Assembly: GCA_017443765.1 (NCBI GenBank)
Contig: JAFSYB010000009.1
Coordinates: 42,445 to 106,444, forward strand
Reading direction: 5' to 3'
Length of the DNA: 64,000 bases
DNA from: Muribaculaceae bacterium
GTDB taxonomy: Bacteria; Bacteroidota; Bacteroidia; Bacteroidales; Muribaculaceae
The position numbers were made by a program, and so were the translations under genes. Shown here in pieces: positions 34,991-43,741 of this stretch (position 1 is its first letter; each line of letters opens with the position of its first letter). The notes under the pieces are model-generated. The model was given only the letters and a program-made list of their open reading frames with translations. It did no database searches and was not told the DNA's origin.

Positions 34991-35755
34991 ATGGCAACAC
35001 ACTTGTGCATCGACTGCGGCAACACACGCGTGAAGGCGGCCATCGTGGATGGCGGCCACATCGTGTCGCGAGCCGCTGGCACCGCCGATGACTGGCAGGC
35101 TGTGACTGCGCTGGCCACGGGCTGGCGTGTCGACGCCGCCCTGCTGGTGAGCACCACCGATGCCGATGCCGCCTTGGCTGACGCTGTGGCCGCCGTGCTG
35201 CCGTGTGAGCTGGAGCGGCTCACCGCCGCCCGGCCACTGCCGCTGCGCGTGGCCTACCGCACGCCGCACACGCTGGGCCCCGACCGCCTGGCCACTGCCG
35301 TGGGAGCCTGGGCCGAGTACCCTGGCTGCAACCTGCTGGTGGCGGATGCAGGCACCGCCATTACCATCGACCTGTTGCTGGCCGACGGCACACTGGCTGG
35401 CGGGAGCATCTCGCCGGGCGTGGCCATGCGCCTGCGTGCCATGCACGAGCACACCAGCCGGCTGCCGCTTGTCGAGGCCGGCGGCGAGGTGCCGCTGGTG
35501 GGCTACGACACCACCACCGCGCTGCGCTGCGGAGCCGTGCTGGGAGCTGCCGCCGAGATCGATGCCCAGACGGCACGGCTGAAATCCACCTTGGGACAAC
35601 TCAAGCTGTTCGTCACCGGGGGCGATGCACAGCTGCTGCTGCCGCACCTGCTCACCCAGGGAGTGACACACGACCCCGACCTGCTCTTCAAGGGCGCAAA
35701 TGTGATATTGGAGAACCGAGAACCACATTGCGAAATGGTGGCGTGTAACTCATAA
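34991..35755 (+). CDS. coaX: Type III pantothenate kinase
   Basis: The 254-residue enzyme phosphorylates pantothenate in coenzyme A synthesis. I start at ATG 34991; the frame is open to 34901, but that part precedes the promoter. ASKHA-fold motifs are CIDCGNTRVKAA at residues 6-17 (phosphate-1), LGPDRLATAVGAW near residue 95, LVADAGTAITIDLL near residue 115 and GGSISPGVAMRLRAM near residue 136. In Bacteroidetes coaX is commonly followed by a porin and lptC, as it is here. Confidence 0.94.
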   Translation: MATHLCIDCGNTRVKAAIVDGGHIVSRAAGTADDWQAVTALATGWRVDAALLVSTTDADAALADAVAAVLPCELERLTAARPLPLRVAYRTPHTLGPDRLATAVGAWAEYPGCNLLVADAGTAITIDLLLADGTLAGGSISPGVAMRLRAMHEHTSRLPLVEAGGEVPLVGYDTTTALRCGAVLGAAAEIDAQTARLKSTLGQLKLFVTGGDAQLLLPHLLTQGVTHDPDLLFKGANVILENREPHCEMVACNS

Positions 35756-35813
35756 TGCTAAAAACGCTTGTTTATCCGATAACTTGTTTACTGGCAACTG
35801 ACAGCTGATTATT

Positions 35814-35829
35814 GAAAACCAAGAGCCAA
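35814..35829 (+). repeat. Heptanucleotide repeat, locus 2
   Basis: GAAAACC and AAGAGCC (plus AA) repeat the heptad pattern seen at 10182. A GAGAACC pair at 35710-35723 inside the 3' end of coaX belongs to the same pattern. Confidence 0.4.
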
Positions 35830-35894
35830 CCCGTTGGCTGTGCCGCAACGGTGTTGCGGCCTTAAAAAGAGAAAGAATCTATAGAACACAAGAA

Positions 35895-37136
35895 ATGAAT
35901 AAGACCTTTATTAAGTGCAGCGTGTTGCTGTTGTTGTCGCTGGCGGCGACGAGGCCTACGTTGGGTCAGGTGGTCACCACCCCCTACTCGAAGCAGGGCT
36001 ACGGCCTGCTGGGCGACAATGTCTCGGGCATCCAGCGCCAGATGGGAGGCGTGGGCTACGCCATGCAGAACGGGCGGGCCATCAACGTGATGAACCCCGC
36101 CTCCTACTCGCAGGTAGACTCGCTCACCTTCCTGTGGGACCTGGGTCTGGAGCTGAACAATGTGTGGTCGAGCGAGGGGAGCAAGAGCGGCCACAACTTC
36201 GGCGGCGGCCTGGACTACGTGACCGCGCAGTTCCGCATTGCCAACCGGCTGGGTGGCTCGTTCGGCCTGTTGCCTTATTCCAGCGTGGGGTACCAATTCT
36301 ACGGCACCGAGGCGACCTATACCGAATCGCGCATTGGCAGTGGCGGCCTCACTCAGCTTTATCTCGGTGCCGGCTATGAGCCTGTCAAGGGCTTGAGCCT
36401 GGGAGCCAATGTGAGCTACTTGTTCGGCACCATCACCAACACCAACGCCATCTCGGCCAGCTCGGTCACCACCTACCAGCGTGTGATGGAGGTGCGCGAC
36501 TGGAATCTGAACCTGGGTGTGCAATATGCGGCGCAGGTCACGCCGCGCGACCGCCTGGTGCTAGGCCTGGCCTGGACACCGCGCAAGTCGATGCACGGCC
36601 ATGCCTGGGGCGTGGTGATGGATAGTCAGGACAGCGAGGCCGACACCCTGGGCTACACCTCGATGGGCGGCCACTACGAGCAGCCGCACACGCTGGGTGT
36701 GGGCGTGAGCTACAACCGCGACGGGCGATGGCTTGCCGAGGTGGACTTCACCTACCAGAACTGGAAAAATGCCAAATACCACCCCATCGAGGGCTTTGAG
36801 TCGGCCACCTGGGCGTTCGACAACCGCTGGCGAGCCGCCGCCGGACTGCAATTCTCGCCCAACCACCGCAGCTCCTACGTGGGGGCGATGGCGTTCCGCA
36901 TGGGCGTGTTCTACAATCATGACTACATGAACATTGCCGGCAACAACGTGCGCGACTACGGCGCCGCTGTGGGTGTTGGTTTGCCTGTGCCCGCCGGCAA
37001 GACCACCGTGAACCTGGGCGTGGAGTGGCGCCACCGCACCTCGTCGCCCACGGTGATGATTCGCGAGAATTACCTGAATATCACGCTGGGCGTGAACTTC
37101 AACGAGCTGTGGTTCTGGAAGAACAAGATTCGCTGA
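35895..37136 (+). CDS. FadL-like outer-membrane beta-barrel protein
   Basis: The 413-residue protein has a signal peptide ending in TLGQ. The early segment TTPYSKQGYGLLGDNVSGIQRQMGGVGYAM, with NVMNPASYSQVDSLTF, is typical of FadL/OMPP1-like proteins of Bacteroidetes. The remainder is a long run of amphipathic strands to a terminal FNELWFWKNKIR. The substrate is unknown; hydrophobic compounds are the family's usual cargo. It lies 5 bases before lptC, so the pair is probably co-translated, linking it to LPS transport. Confidence 0.82.
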   Translation: MNKTFIKCSVLLLLSLAATRPTLGQVVTTPYSKQGYGLLGDNVSGIQRQMGGVGYAMQNGRAINVMNPASYSQVDSLTFLWDLGLELNNVWSSEGSKSGHNFGGGLDYVTAQFRIANRLGGSFGLLPYSSVGYQFYGTEATYTESRIGSGGLTQLYLGAGYEPVKGLSLGANVSYLFGTITNTNAISASSVTTYQRVMEVRDWNLNLGVQYAAQVTPRDRLVLGLAWTPRKSMHGHAWGVVMDSQDSEADTLGYTSMGGHYEQPHTLGVGVSYNRDGRWLAEVDFTYQNWKNAKYHPIEGFESATWAFDNRWRAAAGLQFSPNHRSSYVGAMAFRMGVFYNHDYMNIAGNNVRDYGAAVGVGLPVPAGKTTVNLGVEWRHRTSSPTVMIRENYLNITLGVNFNELWFWKNKIR

Positions 37137-37141
37137 GCCTG

Positions 37142-37711
37142 TTGCGCCGAGTGGTGCTGGTCGCTGTGGCGCTGGCGTTGCTGGCCGGGTGCAAGGACCC
37201 CGTGGCCAGCGTGACGCCGCACGCCACCGACCCCGAAAAGGTGCCCACAATGACCAGCAACGACGTTCAGACGGTGATTAGCGACGATGGGCGCACGCGC
37301 TACCGCATCACCACGCCACGATGGCTGATGTTTGAGCAGGCACGCGAGCCACACTGGGTGTTCCCCGACGGCGTGAAGGCCGAGGAACTCGACTCGGCCT
37401 ACCAAACCGTTACCAGCATTGCCTGCGATTCGGCCTACTACGACGAGCACCGTCAGCTGTGGGACCTGCACGGACATGTGAGCATCACCAATGCCGATGG
37501 CGACGTGATTCTCACCAACCAGCTCTTCTGGAACCAGAACGACCACCGCCTGTACAGCGAGTCGTTTATCCACATCGAGAAGCAGGGGCGCGTGATCGAG
37601 GGCTACGGCTACGAGAGCAACGAGCGCTTCACCACCTACACCCTGCGCGAGGTCAAGGCCATCTTCCCCATCGACGAGAGCCGTTTTCCACGTGGCGACA
37701 ACGGCGAGTGA
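37142..37711 (+). CDS. lptC: LPS export system lipoprotein LptC
   Basis: The 189-residue protein is read from TTG 37142. This start gives a compact signal sequence with the lipobox LALLAGC; the open frame upstream overlaps the porin gene in another frame. The LptC fold shows as a beta-jellyroll: MTSNDVQTVISDDGRTRYRI, FPDGVKAEEL, AYYDEHRQLWDLHGHVSITNADGD and DHRLYSESFIHIE. In E. coli LptC passes LPS from LptBFG to LptA. As a lipoprotein it would be anchored differently from the E. coli form, as is usual in Bacteroidetes. Confidence 0.88.
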   Translation: MRRVVLVAVALALLAGCKDPVASVTPHATDPEKVPTMTSNDVQTVISDDGRTRYRITTPRWLMFEQAREPHWVFPDGVKAEELDSAYQTVTSIACDSAYYDEHRQLWDLHGHVSITNADGDVILTNQLFWNQNDHRLYSESFIHIEKQGRVIEGYGYESNERFTTYTLREVKAIFPIDESRFPRGDNGE

Positions 37712-37798
37712 AATTGTGATGAACCCAAAATGAATTTTATTTGTCTATACTCCTTTCCATAAACTTGTGTTGACTGCATTAACTTCTAAACGAATTTT

Positions 37799-39082
37799 AT
37801 GTTGATACCATCATTGATAATCGTGTTGATTTCGCTGCTCCTGTCCGCGTTCTTCTCGGGGATGGAGATTGCGTTTGTGTCGAGCAGCAAGGTACGCGCC
37901 GAGATGGACATTGCACGGGGTGGGTTGGTGAACCGGATGCTCAACGTGTTCTACAGCAACCGCGAGATGTTCCTCTCCACGCTGCTCATTGGCAACAACA
38001 TCGTGAACGTGGTCTACAGCATCGGCATGGCCATGCTCACACAGCCCTTGCTCGAAAAGTTTACGTCCAATGAGTTTGTCATCTTGCTTGTGCAGACGCT
38101 CATTGCCACGCTCATCATCTTGTTCACGGGCGAGTTCCTGCCCAAGGCGGTGTTCCGCATCAACCCCAACTACTCGCTGCGGTCGTTCTCGCTGCCGCTG
38201 TTCACGGTCTATTGCCTGCTGTACCCCATCTCGATGTTTACCGAGTGGCTGTCGGCCTCGCTGATGCGGCTGTGCGGCGTGCCGGTGGCCGCCGACCGCC
38301 ACCCGGTGCTCACCGTCGAGGAGCTGGATGCCTACTTGCAGGACAACATCGACGCGCACGAGGACGAGCACCGCGAGGTGAAGCGCGAGGTGAAGCTCTT
38401 CGAGAACGCACTCGACTTTGGCGACACGCGGCTGCACGACTGCATGGTGCCGCGCAACGAGATGGTGGCTGTCGACATCACCGACACCACGCGCGACGAC
38501 CTTGTGTGCCTGTTCACACAGTCGGGATTGTCGAAAATCGTGGTCTATCGCGAGGAAATCGACCACGTGATTGGCTTTATCCAGGTGAGCGAGTTGTTTG
38601 TGACCGATGTGGACTGGAAAACGCGCATCAAGCCAGTGCTGTTTGCCCCCGAGACGCAGTTGGCGCGCAAAATGATGACCAGCCTGCTCGAAAAGAAACG
38701 CTCGATGGCCATCGTGCTCGACGAGTTTGGCGGCACCAGCGGCATCGTCACCCTCGAGGACTTGGTGGAGGAAATCTTTGGCGAAATCGAGGATGAGCAC
38801 GACCGCAACCAGCTCACCGCGCGCCAGGTCGACGACACCACCTACGAGCTGAGCGGCCGACTGGAGATTGAGGACATCAACGAACGCTTCCACCTCGACC
38901 TGCCCGAGAGCGAAGAGTACCAGACGCTTGCGGGCTACCTGCTGTTCAACCACGAGGCGCTGCCCGCCGAGGGCGAGACGGTGACCATCCACCGCTACGC
39001 GCTCACCGTGACCAAGAAATCGGCCGGACGAATCGAGCTTATCCGCCTCAAGCTGCTACCCGACACCGAGGAGCAGAATTGA
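37799..39082 (+). CDS. CNNM/CBS domain protein (hemolysin-like, CorC family)
   Basis: The 427-residue protein has three or four membrane segments of the CNNM domain in residues 1-165 (FFSGMEIAFVSSSKVRAEMD, STLLIGNNIVNVVYSIGMAML, FTGEFLPKAVFRINPN). A CBS pair occupies about residues 205-325 (MVPRNEMVAVDI, GGTSGIVTLEDLVEEIFGEI), followed by the CorC/HlyC C-terminal domain. Related proteins mediate magnesium or cobalt efflux; the hemolysin label in databases is historical. It follows lptC by 87 bases. Confidence 0.92.
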   Translation: MLIPSLIIVLISLLLSAFFSGMEIAFVSSSKVRAEMDIARGGLVNRMLNVFYSNREMFLSTLLIGNNIVNVVYSIGMAMLTQPLLEKFTSNEFVILLVQTLIATLIILFTGEFLPKAVFRINPNYSLRSFSLPLFTVYCLLYPISMFTEWLSASLMRLCGVPVAADRHPVLTVEELDAYLQDNIDAHEDEHREVKREVKLFENALDFGDTRLHDCMVPRNEMVAVDITDTTRDDLVCLFTQSGLSKIVVYREEIDHVIGFIQVSELFVTDVDWKTRIKPVLFAPETQLARKMMTSLLEKKRSMAIVLDEFGGTSGIVTLEDLVEEIFGEIEDEHDRNQLTARQVDDTTYELSGRLEIEDINERFHLDLPESEEYQTLAGYLLFNHEALPAEGETVTIHRYALTVTKKSAGRIELIRLKLLPDTEEQN

Positions 39083-39145
39083 CCGGGGAGCTTACGCCGA
39101 AACGATAATCGAAACCACGTAACCACCAATTTCAAGTACATCATC

Positions 39146-39316
39146 ATGAAGCGAATCATTTCACTCTTGCTGCTGCTTGCCGCCTTGTCGGCGCTCACGT
39201 CGTGCATCAACACAAGGTATATGACCTTTGACGACGATGAGTGGAGCAATGCCGACTGGGGCAGCGAGAACGCCCTGCTCAACGGCGAAATCGAAATCGA
39301 CGACTACGAGCGGTAG
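39146..39316 (+). CDS. Small acidic lipoprotein (56 residues)
   Basis: ATG 39146 opens a 56-codon frame. It has a textbook lipoprotein signal: MKRIISLLLLLAAL, then the lipobox LTSC with Cys20. The mature 37 residues are strongly acidic and rich in Asp, Glu and Trp (FDDDEWSNADWGSEN, IEIDDYER). No family is recognised. It lies 63 bases after the CNNM gene on the same strand and may share its transcript. Its compact size means it is easily missed by gene finders. Confidence 0.7.
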   Translation: MKRIISLLLLLAALSALTSCINTRYMTFDDDEWSNADWGSENALLNGEIEIDDYER

Positions 39317-39451
39317 CGCACTGCGCAATGTCAATGACGTGTTGTTTCTCGACATTGTCATGCAAGAGCAATCGGGGCAACGCCGATGCCGGGCAAACGT
39401 GACTGTATGGCCAAAATTGTAGAACCTGCCATGAGTTTTGTTTGTCGTTTT

Positions 39452-39483
39452 CTTGCCGTTGCGCTCAACTTGCAGTAATTTTG
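39452..39483 (+). promoter_or_regulatory. Promoter of the THUMP methyltransferase gene
   Basis: CTTG (39452-39455) and TAATTTTG (39476-39483) are 20 bases apart, one mismatch from consensus. The leader to ATG 39499 is about 11 bases. Confidence 0.65.
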
Positions 39484-39498
39484 CAGCGTGAAATCAAA

Positions 39499-41301
39499 AT
39501 GATGACGACAATGACCGAGAAATTTGACATGGTGGCTAAGACGTTCCAGGGTCTCGAGGGCGTATTGGCCGATGAACTGCGCAATCTGGGAGCCGACGAT
39601 GTCGTTCAGGGAACACGCATGGTGGCGTTCACAGGCGACAAGGCGATGCTCTACAAGGCAAACTTTTGCTGCCGCACGGCACTGAGAATCCTCAAGCCAT
39701 TCTTCAAGTTCCGCTCCCCCAATGCCGACGACCTCTATGAGCAGGTCAAGGGCTACGACTGGGATACCATCTTGAACGTGAACACCACCTTTGCCATCGA
39801 TGTCACCACATTCGGCGACGAGTTTGTTCACTCCCGCTTTGTGACCTATCGTGTCAAAGATGCCATTGCCGACTTTTTCATGGAGCGCGAGGGCAAGCGC
39901 CCCAGCATTCGTGTCACTAACCCCGACATACTGCTCGATGTGCACATCAACGGCGACCAGGTCACGCTGTCGCTCGATTCCAGCGGCGAGCCGCTTTACA
40001 AGCGCGGCTGGCGTGTGGCACAAACGAAAGCTCCCATCAACGAGGTGCTGGCCGCCGGCATCATTCGCCTGAGCGGCTGGGACGGCGACACCGACCTTAT
40101 CGACCCCATGTGCGGCTCTGGCACGTTCCTCGTGGAGGCCGCACTGATTGCCGCAAATATCAACCCCGGCATTTTCCGAAAGGAATATGCTTTCCAGCAC
40201 TGGAAAGACTACGATGCTGACTTGTTCGCTGACATCTACAACGACGACAGCCAGGAGCGCGAGTTTACGCACAAAATCTATGGCTACGATGTTGCCCACC
40301 AAGCCATTGCCATTTCTCAAGCCAATGTCAAGAGTGCCGGAGTGACCAAGCTGGTGGAGTTGCAGCAGCGCGACATTGCCGACTGGGTCGAGGCTCCTGC
40401 CGGAGGCACACTGATAACGAACCCTCCCTACGGCGAGCGTCTGATTGTGGGCGACATGGAAACGCTTTACAACACGTTGGGCAATAAGTTCAAGAATGTG
40501 TTCAAGGGCTTTAACGTGTGGGTGATTGGCTACGAGCAGCAAAACTTCGACTGGATAGGCCTCCGGCCCTCGGTGCGCTACCCGCTACCCAACGGCGGCC
40601 TGGAGTGTGAGTTGAGGCAATATGTGATTTTCGAGGGTTCCTATAGCGAGATGCGAGCTCGTGGCGAGGATGTGCGCAACGACGAGTTCCGCTCGCGGGA
40701 GCGCGACCCGCAACGCCACAAGTTCAGCGAAATGCGTGCCGATGGCCGCGAGCAGCAAGCAACCGATGGCGAGCGTCGTCCGCCCCGTCGCTTCGACGAC
40801 CGCGACGGCGAGCGTCGTCCGCCCCGCCGCTTCGACGACCGCGACGGCGAGCGTCGTCCGCCCCGTCGCTTCGACGACCGCGATGGCGAGCGTCGTCCGC
40901 CCCGTCGCTTCGACGACCGCGACGGCGAGCGTCGTCCGCCCCGGCGCTTCGATGACCGTGACGGCGAGCGTCGTCCACCCCGGCGTTTCGATGACCGCGA
41001 CGGCGAGCATCGTCCGCCCCGCCGTTTCGATGACCGTGACGGCGAGCATCGTCCACCCCGGCGTTTCGATGACCGCGACGGCGAGCGTCGTCCGCCCCGC
41101 CGCGATGAGGAACGCACCAACGACACTCCACGCGTACCGCGTCGGCCGCGCTACGATGGTGGCCCGCGGCTCGGAGCCGACAAGGAAGTGCCCATTATTC
41201 ACGGCCGACGCAAGAGCTGGAAACGCCGCGACCTCGACGACAACCAGCCTAATAACCCTTACCCCAATCCTAATCCCAAGCCTGAAGACGACAAGGATTA
41301 A
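39499..41301 (+). CDS. THUMP-domain RNA guanine methyltransferase with arginine-rich repeat tail
   Basis: The 600-residue protein starts at ATG 39499 (ATG 39502 is equally possible). Residues 5-160 hold a ferredoxin-like and THUMP region (TFQGLEGVLADELRNLGADD, FAIDVTTFGDEFVHSRF). Residues 165-395 are an UPF0020/RlmL-type Rossmann methyltransferase with DPMCGSGTFLVEAAL and the catalytic TNPPYGERL near residue 311. This fits the m2G methyltransferase domain of RlmL, acting on 23S rRNA or tRNA. The tail from residue 423 is nine 13-residue repeats (DGERRPPRRFDDR), then a basic and Pro/Asn-rich end. The tail probably adds unspecific RNA binding. Confidence 0.9.
   Translation: MMTTMTEKFDMVAKTFQGLEGVLADELRNLGADDVVQGTRMVAFTGDKAMLYKANFCCRTALRILKPFFKFRSPNADDLYEQVKGYDWDTILNVNTTFAIDVTTFGDEFVHSRFVTYRVKDAIADFFMEREGKRPSIRVTNPDILLDVHINGDQVTLSLDSSGEPLYKRGWRVAQTKAPINEVLAAGIIRLSGWDGDTDLIDPMCGSGTFLVEAALIAANINPGIFRKEYAFQHWKDYDADLFADIYNDDSQEREFTHKIYGYDVAHQAIAISQANVKSAGVTKLVELQQRDIADWVEAPAGGTLITNPPYGERLIVGDMETLYNTLGNKFKNVFKGFNVWVIGYEQQNFDWIGLRPSVRYPLPNGGLECELRQYVIFEGSYSEMRARGEDVRNDEFRSRERDPQRHKFSEMRADGREQQATDGERRPPRRFDDRDGERRPPRRFDDRDGERRPPRRFDDRDGERRPPRRFDDRDGERRPPRRFDDRDGERRPPRRFDDRDGEHRPPRRFDDRDGEHRPPRRFDDRDGERRPPRRDEERTNDTPRVPRRPRYDGGPRLGADKEVPIIHGRRKSWKRRDLDDNQPNNPYPNPNPKPEDDKD
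40765..41115 (+). repeat. 39-bp coding tandem repeat (nine units)
   Basis: Nine in-frame 39-bp units encode DGERRPPRRFDDR. Units 7 and 8 carry His in place of the first Arg of the ERR segment, and the last ends in DEER. Third-base differences among units show that it is older than a recent slip but still highly uniform. A unit length divisible by three keeps the frame open when copies are gained or lost. Confidence 0.95.
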
Positions 41302-41372
41302 CTCCCTCTTGATATGGAGGCAGTAAACGTCAGTGAACTCGGCAACGCGGTTGCCGGCAAGCCCAACCAACA

Positions 41373-42644
41373 ATGAACAAGCTCAACATTTTGCTTTTAG
41401 GTTCGGGCGGGCGCGAGTGTGCCTTGGCCTGGAAAATGGCTCAAAGCCCGCGTCTGAACCATCTCTTTATTGCTCCGGGCAACCCTGGCACGGCGGCCTA
41501 CGGCACCAATCTGTCGGTCAATCCAATGGACTTTGAGGCGGTAGCCCGTGCCTCGGTTGACCACGACATCCACCTGGTGGTGGTGGGCAGCGAGGATCCT
41601 CTGGTGGCTGGCATAGCCGACTACTTCCACAGCACACCAGCCGTGCAACACGTCCTTGTGGTGGGGCCCTCGCGTGCCGCCGCCCAGCTTGAGGGCAGCA
41701 AGGCGTTCGCCAAGCAGTTCATGCTGCGCCACAATATCCCCACAGCACAGCACATCACCATCACGCAAGCCACACGCGACGAGGGGCTTAAATTCCTGGC
41801 TGCCCAGCATCCGCCTTATGTACTCAAAGCCAGTGGGCTGGCCGCCGGCAAGGGCGTGCTTATCGTCGACACCCTCGACGAGGCTCGCACGCAACTCCTC
41901 GATATGCTAAACGGCAAGTTTGGCAGTGCCGGCAACGAAGTGGTCATCGAGCAATTCCTCACCGGCGAGGAGTGCTCGGTGTTTGTCGTCACCGATGGTC
42001 GCGACTGGCGGCTGCTGCCAGTGGCAAAGGACTACAAGCGAGTGGGCGAGGGCAACACCGGATTGAACACTGGCGGCATGGGAAGCATCTCGCCGGTGCC
42101 GATGGCCGATGCGGAGTTTATGCGCAAGGTGCGCGACCGCATCATCCAGCCCACTATCGATGGTTTGCAGCAGGAGCAGCTGCCCTACTGCGGCTTCATC
42201 TTTTTCGGGCTGATGAACATGGGGGGCGCGCCTTATGTGATAGAATACAACGTGCGTTTGGGCGACCCCGAGACGCAGAGCGTGTTGCCTCGCTTGCGCA
42301 CCGACCTGGTTTCCCTGCTCGAGGCCTCAGCCACAGGCCGCCTGGGCCAGATGGACGTGAGCGAAGACCCACGTGCTTCCGCCACCGTGATTGTCACCGC
42401 CGGGGGGTATCCCGAGGCATACCGCAAGGGCGACATCATCACCGGAACCGACCAAGTAGATGGCTCGCTGGTGTTCCAGGCCGGCACGCGCACCGAGGGG
42501 GGCACACTGCTCACCAACGGTGGCCGTGTACTCGCTGTCACCTCATTGGCCGCCACGCCGGCCGCCGCTCTCGCCATGACCTATGCCAATGTTGGCCGCA
42601 TCCACTTTGATGGCTGTTACCACCGTCGCGACATCGGACAATGA
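41373..42644 (+). CDS. purD: Phosphoribosylamine-glycine ligase
   Basis: The 423-residue ATP-grasp enzyme carries out the second step of purine synthesis. Motifs are ILLLGSGGRECALAWK at the N-terminus, LVVVGSEDPLVAGI near residue 70, PYVLKASGLAAGKGVLIV near residue 148, NTGGMGSISP near residue 231 and VIEYNVRLGDPETQSVLP near residue 290. Its stop overlaps the start of the next membrane-protein gene by 4 bases. Confidence 0.96.
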   Translation: MNKLNILLLGSGGRECALAWKMAQSPRLNHLFIAPGNPGTAAYGTNLSVNPMDFEAVARASVDHDIHLVVVGSEDPLVAGIADYFHSTPAVQHVLVVGPSRAAAQLEGSKAFAKQFMLRHNIPTAQHITITQATRDEGLKFLAAQHPPYVLKASGLAAGKGVLIVDTLDEARTQLLDMLNGKFGSAGNEVVIEQFLTGEECSVFVVTDGRDWRLLPVAKDYKRVGEGNTGLNTGGMGSISPVPMADAEFMRKVRDRIIQPTIDGLQQEQLPYCGFIFFGLMNMGGAPYVIEYNVRLGDPETQSVLPRLRTDLVSLLEASATGRLGQMDVSEDPRASATVIVTAGGYPEAYRKGDIITGTDQVDGSLVFQAGTRTEGGTLLTNGGRVLAVTSLAATPAAALAMTYANVGRIHFDGCYHRRDIGQ

Positions 42645-43621
42645 ACGACACGAAGATTATCGAGTTCCTGAACGGGCGCACCTTTGCCTGGCTGGCCTGT
42701 GCGCAATTGCTGGTTACGGCACTGTTTGTTGCGTGGAGCGGCCTGCTGCCATCGCCAGAAAGCAGCGGGGGCTTGCTCTTCAACATCGACGACACACTTG
42801 CCGCCAACTCGTGGCTCTCGGTGGCAGCCGGCGTGGCGGGTTCCATGGCAGCGGCATGGCTTATGCTTTTGCTCAACAAGTGGTTCACCTTTGTCAAGTC
42901 GCTCACCTTTGTGGGTGCAGCGGCGTTTTTCCTGCTCCAGCTGGCCACGCCGCTCATTACCAGCACGTTCAACACGGGCACGGTGATGCTACTCCTGCTT
43001 GTGGTGGGTGCGTTGGTACTCTTCGGGTGCTATCAGGACAAGCACGCCCAGAAACCCATCTTCTTGGTAATGTGCATCTTGGCTTTTGGTGTGATGGTGC
43101 GCTGGGCCGTGGTGGTGCTCATTCCGGCTTTCCTGCTCGGCTTTGCCTATATGCGGGCCATGAACTGGCGCGGCGTGATGTCTGCGCTTATCGGCTTGGT
43201 GACGCCGTTCTGGATTGTCCTTGGCTTGGGGCTGGCAGCCCCAGCCGATTTCAAGCTTCCGGAGTTGAACCCGTTTTGGAACACGCTCGACCTCTCGCAG
43301 GTGAGGCTGCTGGTGGCCTGGGTGGCCTTTATCGTGGTGCTCACCATCGTGCTCTCGGTGGTGAACCTGTTCACCATCTACAGCTACCGGTTGCAACTTC
43401 GTGTCTATAATGCTTTTTTCCTGATGGTTACTCTGTTTGCCGTTGCCGCGCTGTGCATCGACCACCGCAATCTCACGGCCTACCTGCCCGTGGTGAACTT
43501 GTGCCTATCGGTGCAAATTGCCCACGCCTTCACCATCAGCAAGTTTCCGAAGCGACATATATTCATCATTGCCCTGGTTTTAGCCTGCTTTAGTGCATCT
43601 CTCGCCAGCATGGCGATGTGA
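42641..43621 (+). CDS. Polytopic membrane protein coupled to purD (possibly DUF6427)
   Basis: The 326-residue protein has about eight or nine membrane helices, with few charged residues between them. It begins MNDTKIIEFLNGRTFAW and contains a LLFNIDD segment after the first helix. A Bacteroidetes-specific membrane family commonly neighbours purD, and this appears to be a member (DUF6427 is my best guess). Function is unknown. The ATGA overlap with purD shows translational coupling. Confidence 0.7.
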   Translation: MNDTKIIEFLNGRTFAWLACAQLLVTALFVAWSGLLPSPESSGGLLFNIDDTLAANSWLSVAAGVAGSMAAAWLMLLLNKWFTFVKSLTFVGAAAFFLLQLATPLITSTFNTGTVMLLLLVVGALVLFGCYQDKHAQKPIFLVMCILAFGVMVRWAVVVLIPAFLLGFAYMRAMNWRGVMSALIGLVTPFWIVLGLGLAAPADFKLPELNPFWNTLDLSQVRLLVAWVAFIVVLTIVLSVVNLFTIYSYRLQLRVYNAFFLMVTLFAVAALCIDHRNLTAYLPVVNLCLSVQIAHAFTISKFPKRHIFIIALVLACFSASLASMAM

Positions 43622-43632
43622 TTGAAAGCCCC

Positions 43633-43660
43633 GAGAACTGAAAACCAAGAATCGAGAACC
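43633..43660 (+). repeat. Heptanucleotide repeat, locus 3
   Basis: Four degenerate 7-bp units, GAGAACT, GAAAACC, AAGAATC and GAGAACC, lie between the membrane-protein gene and pdxB. They follow the same pattern as 10182-10209. Confidence 0.5.
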
Positions 43661-43741
43661 AACTCCCTCCAGCGGGAAACCCTACCTAAACAAAAGCAAG
43701 CCTCCTTTGGAGGGATTTTGGAGGCCGCACCATTGCCCACT

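Noticed and set aside
40765..41115. CRISPR array
   Set aside because: Regular 39-bp units with no spacers lie in frame inside a methyltransferase gene, so this is a coding tandem repeat.
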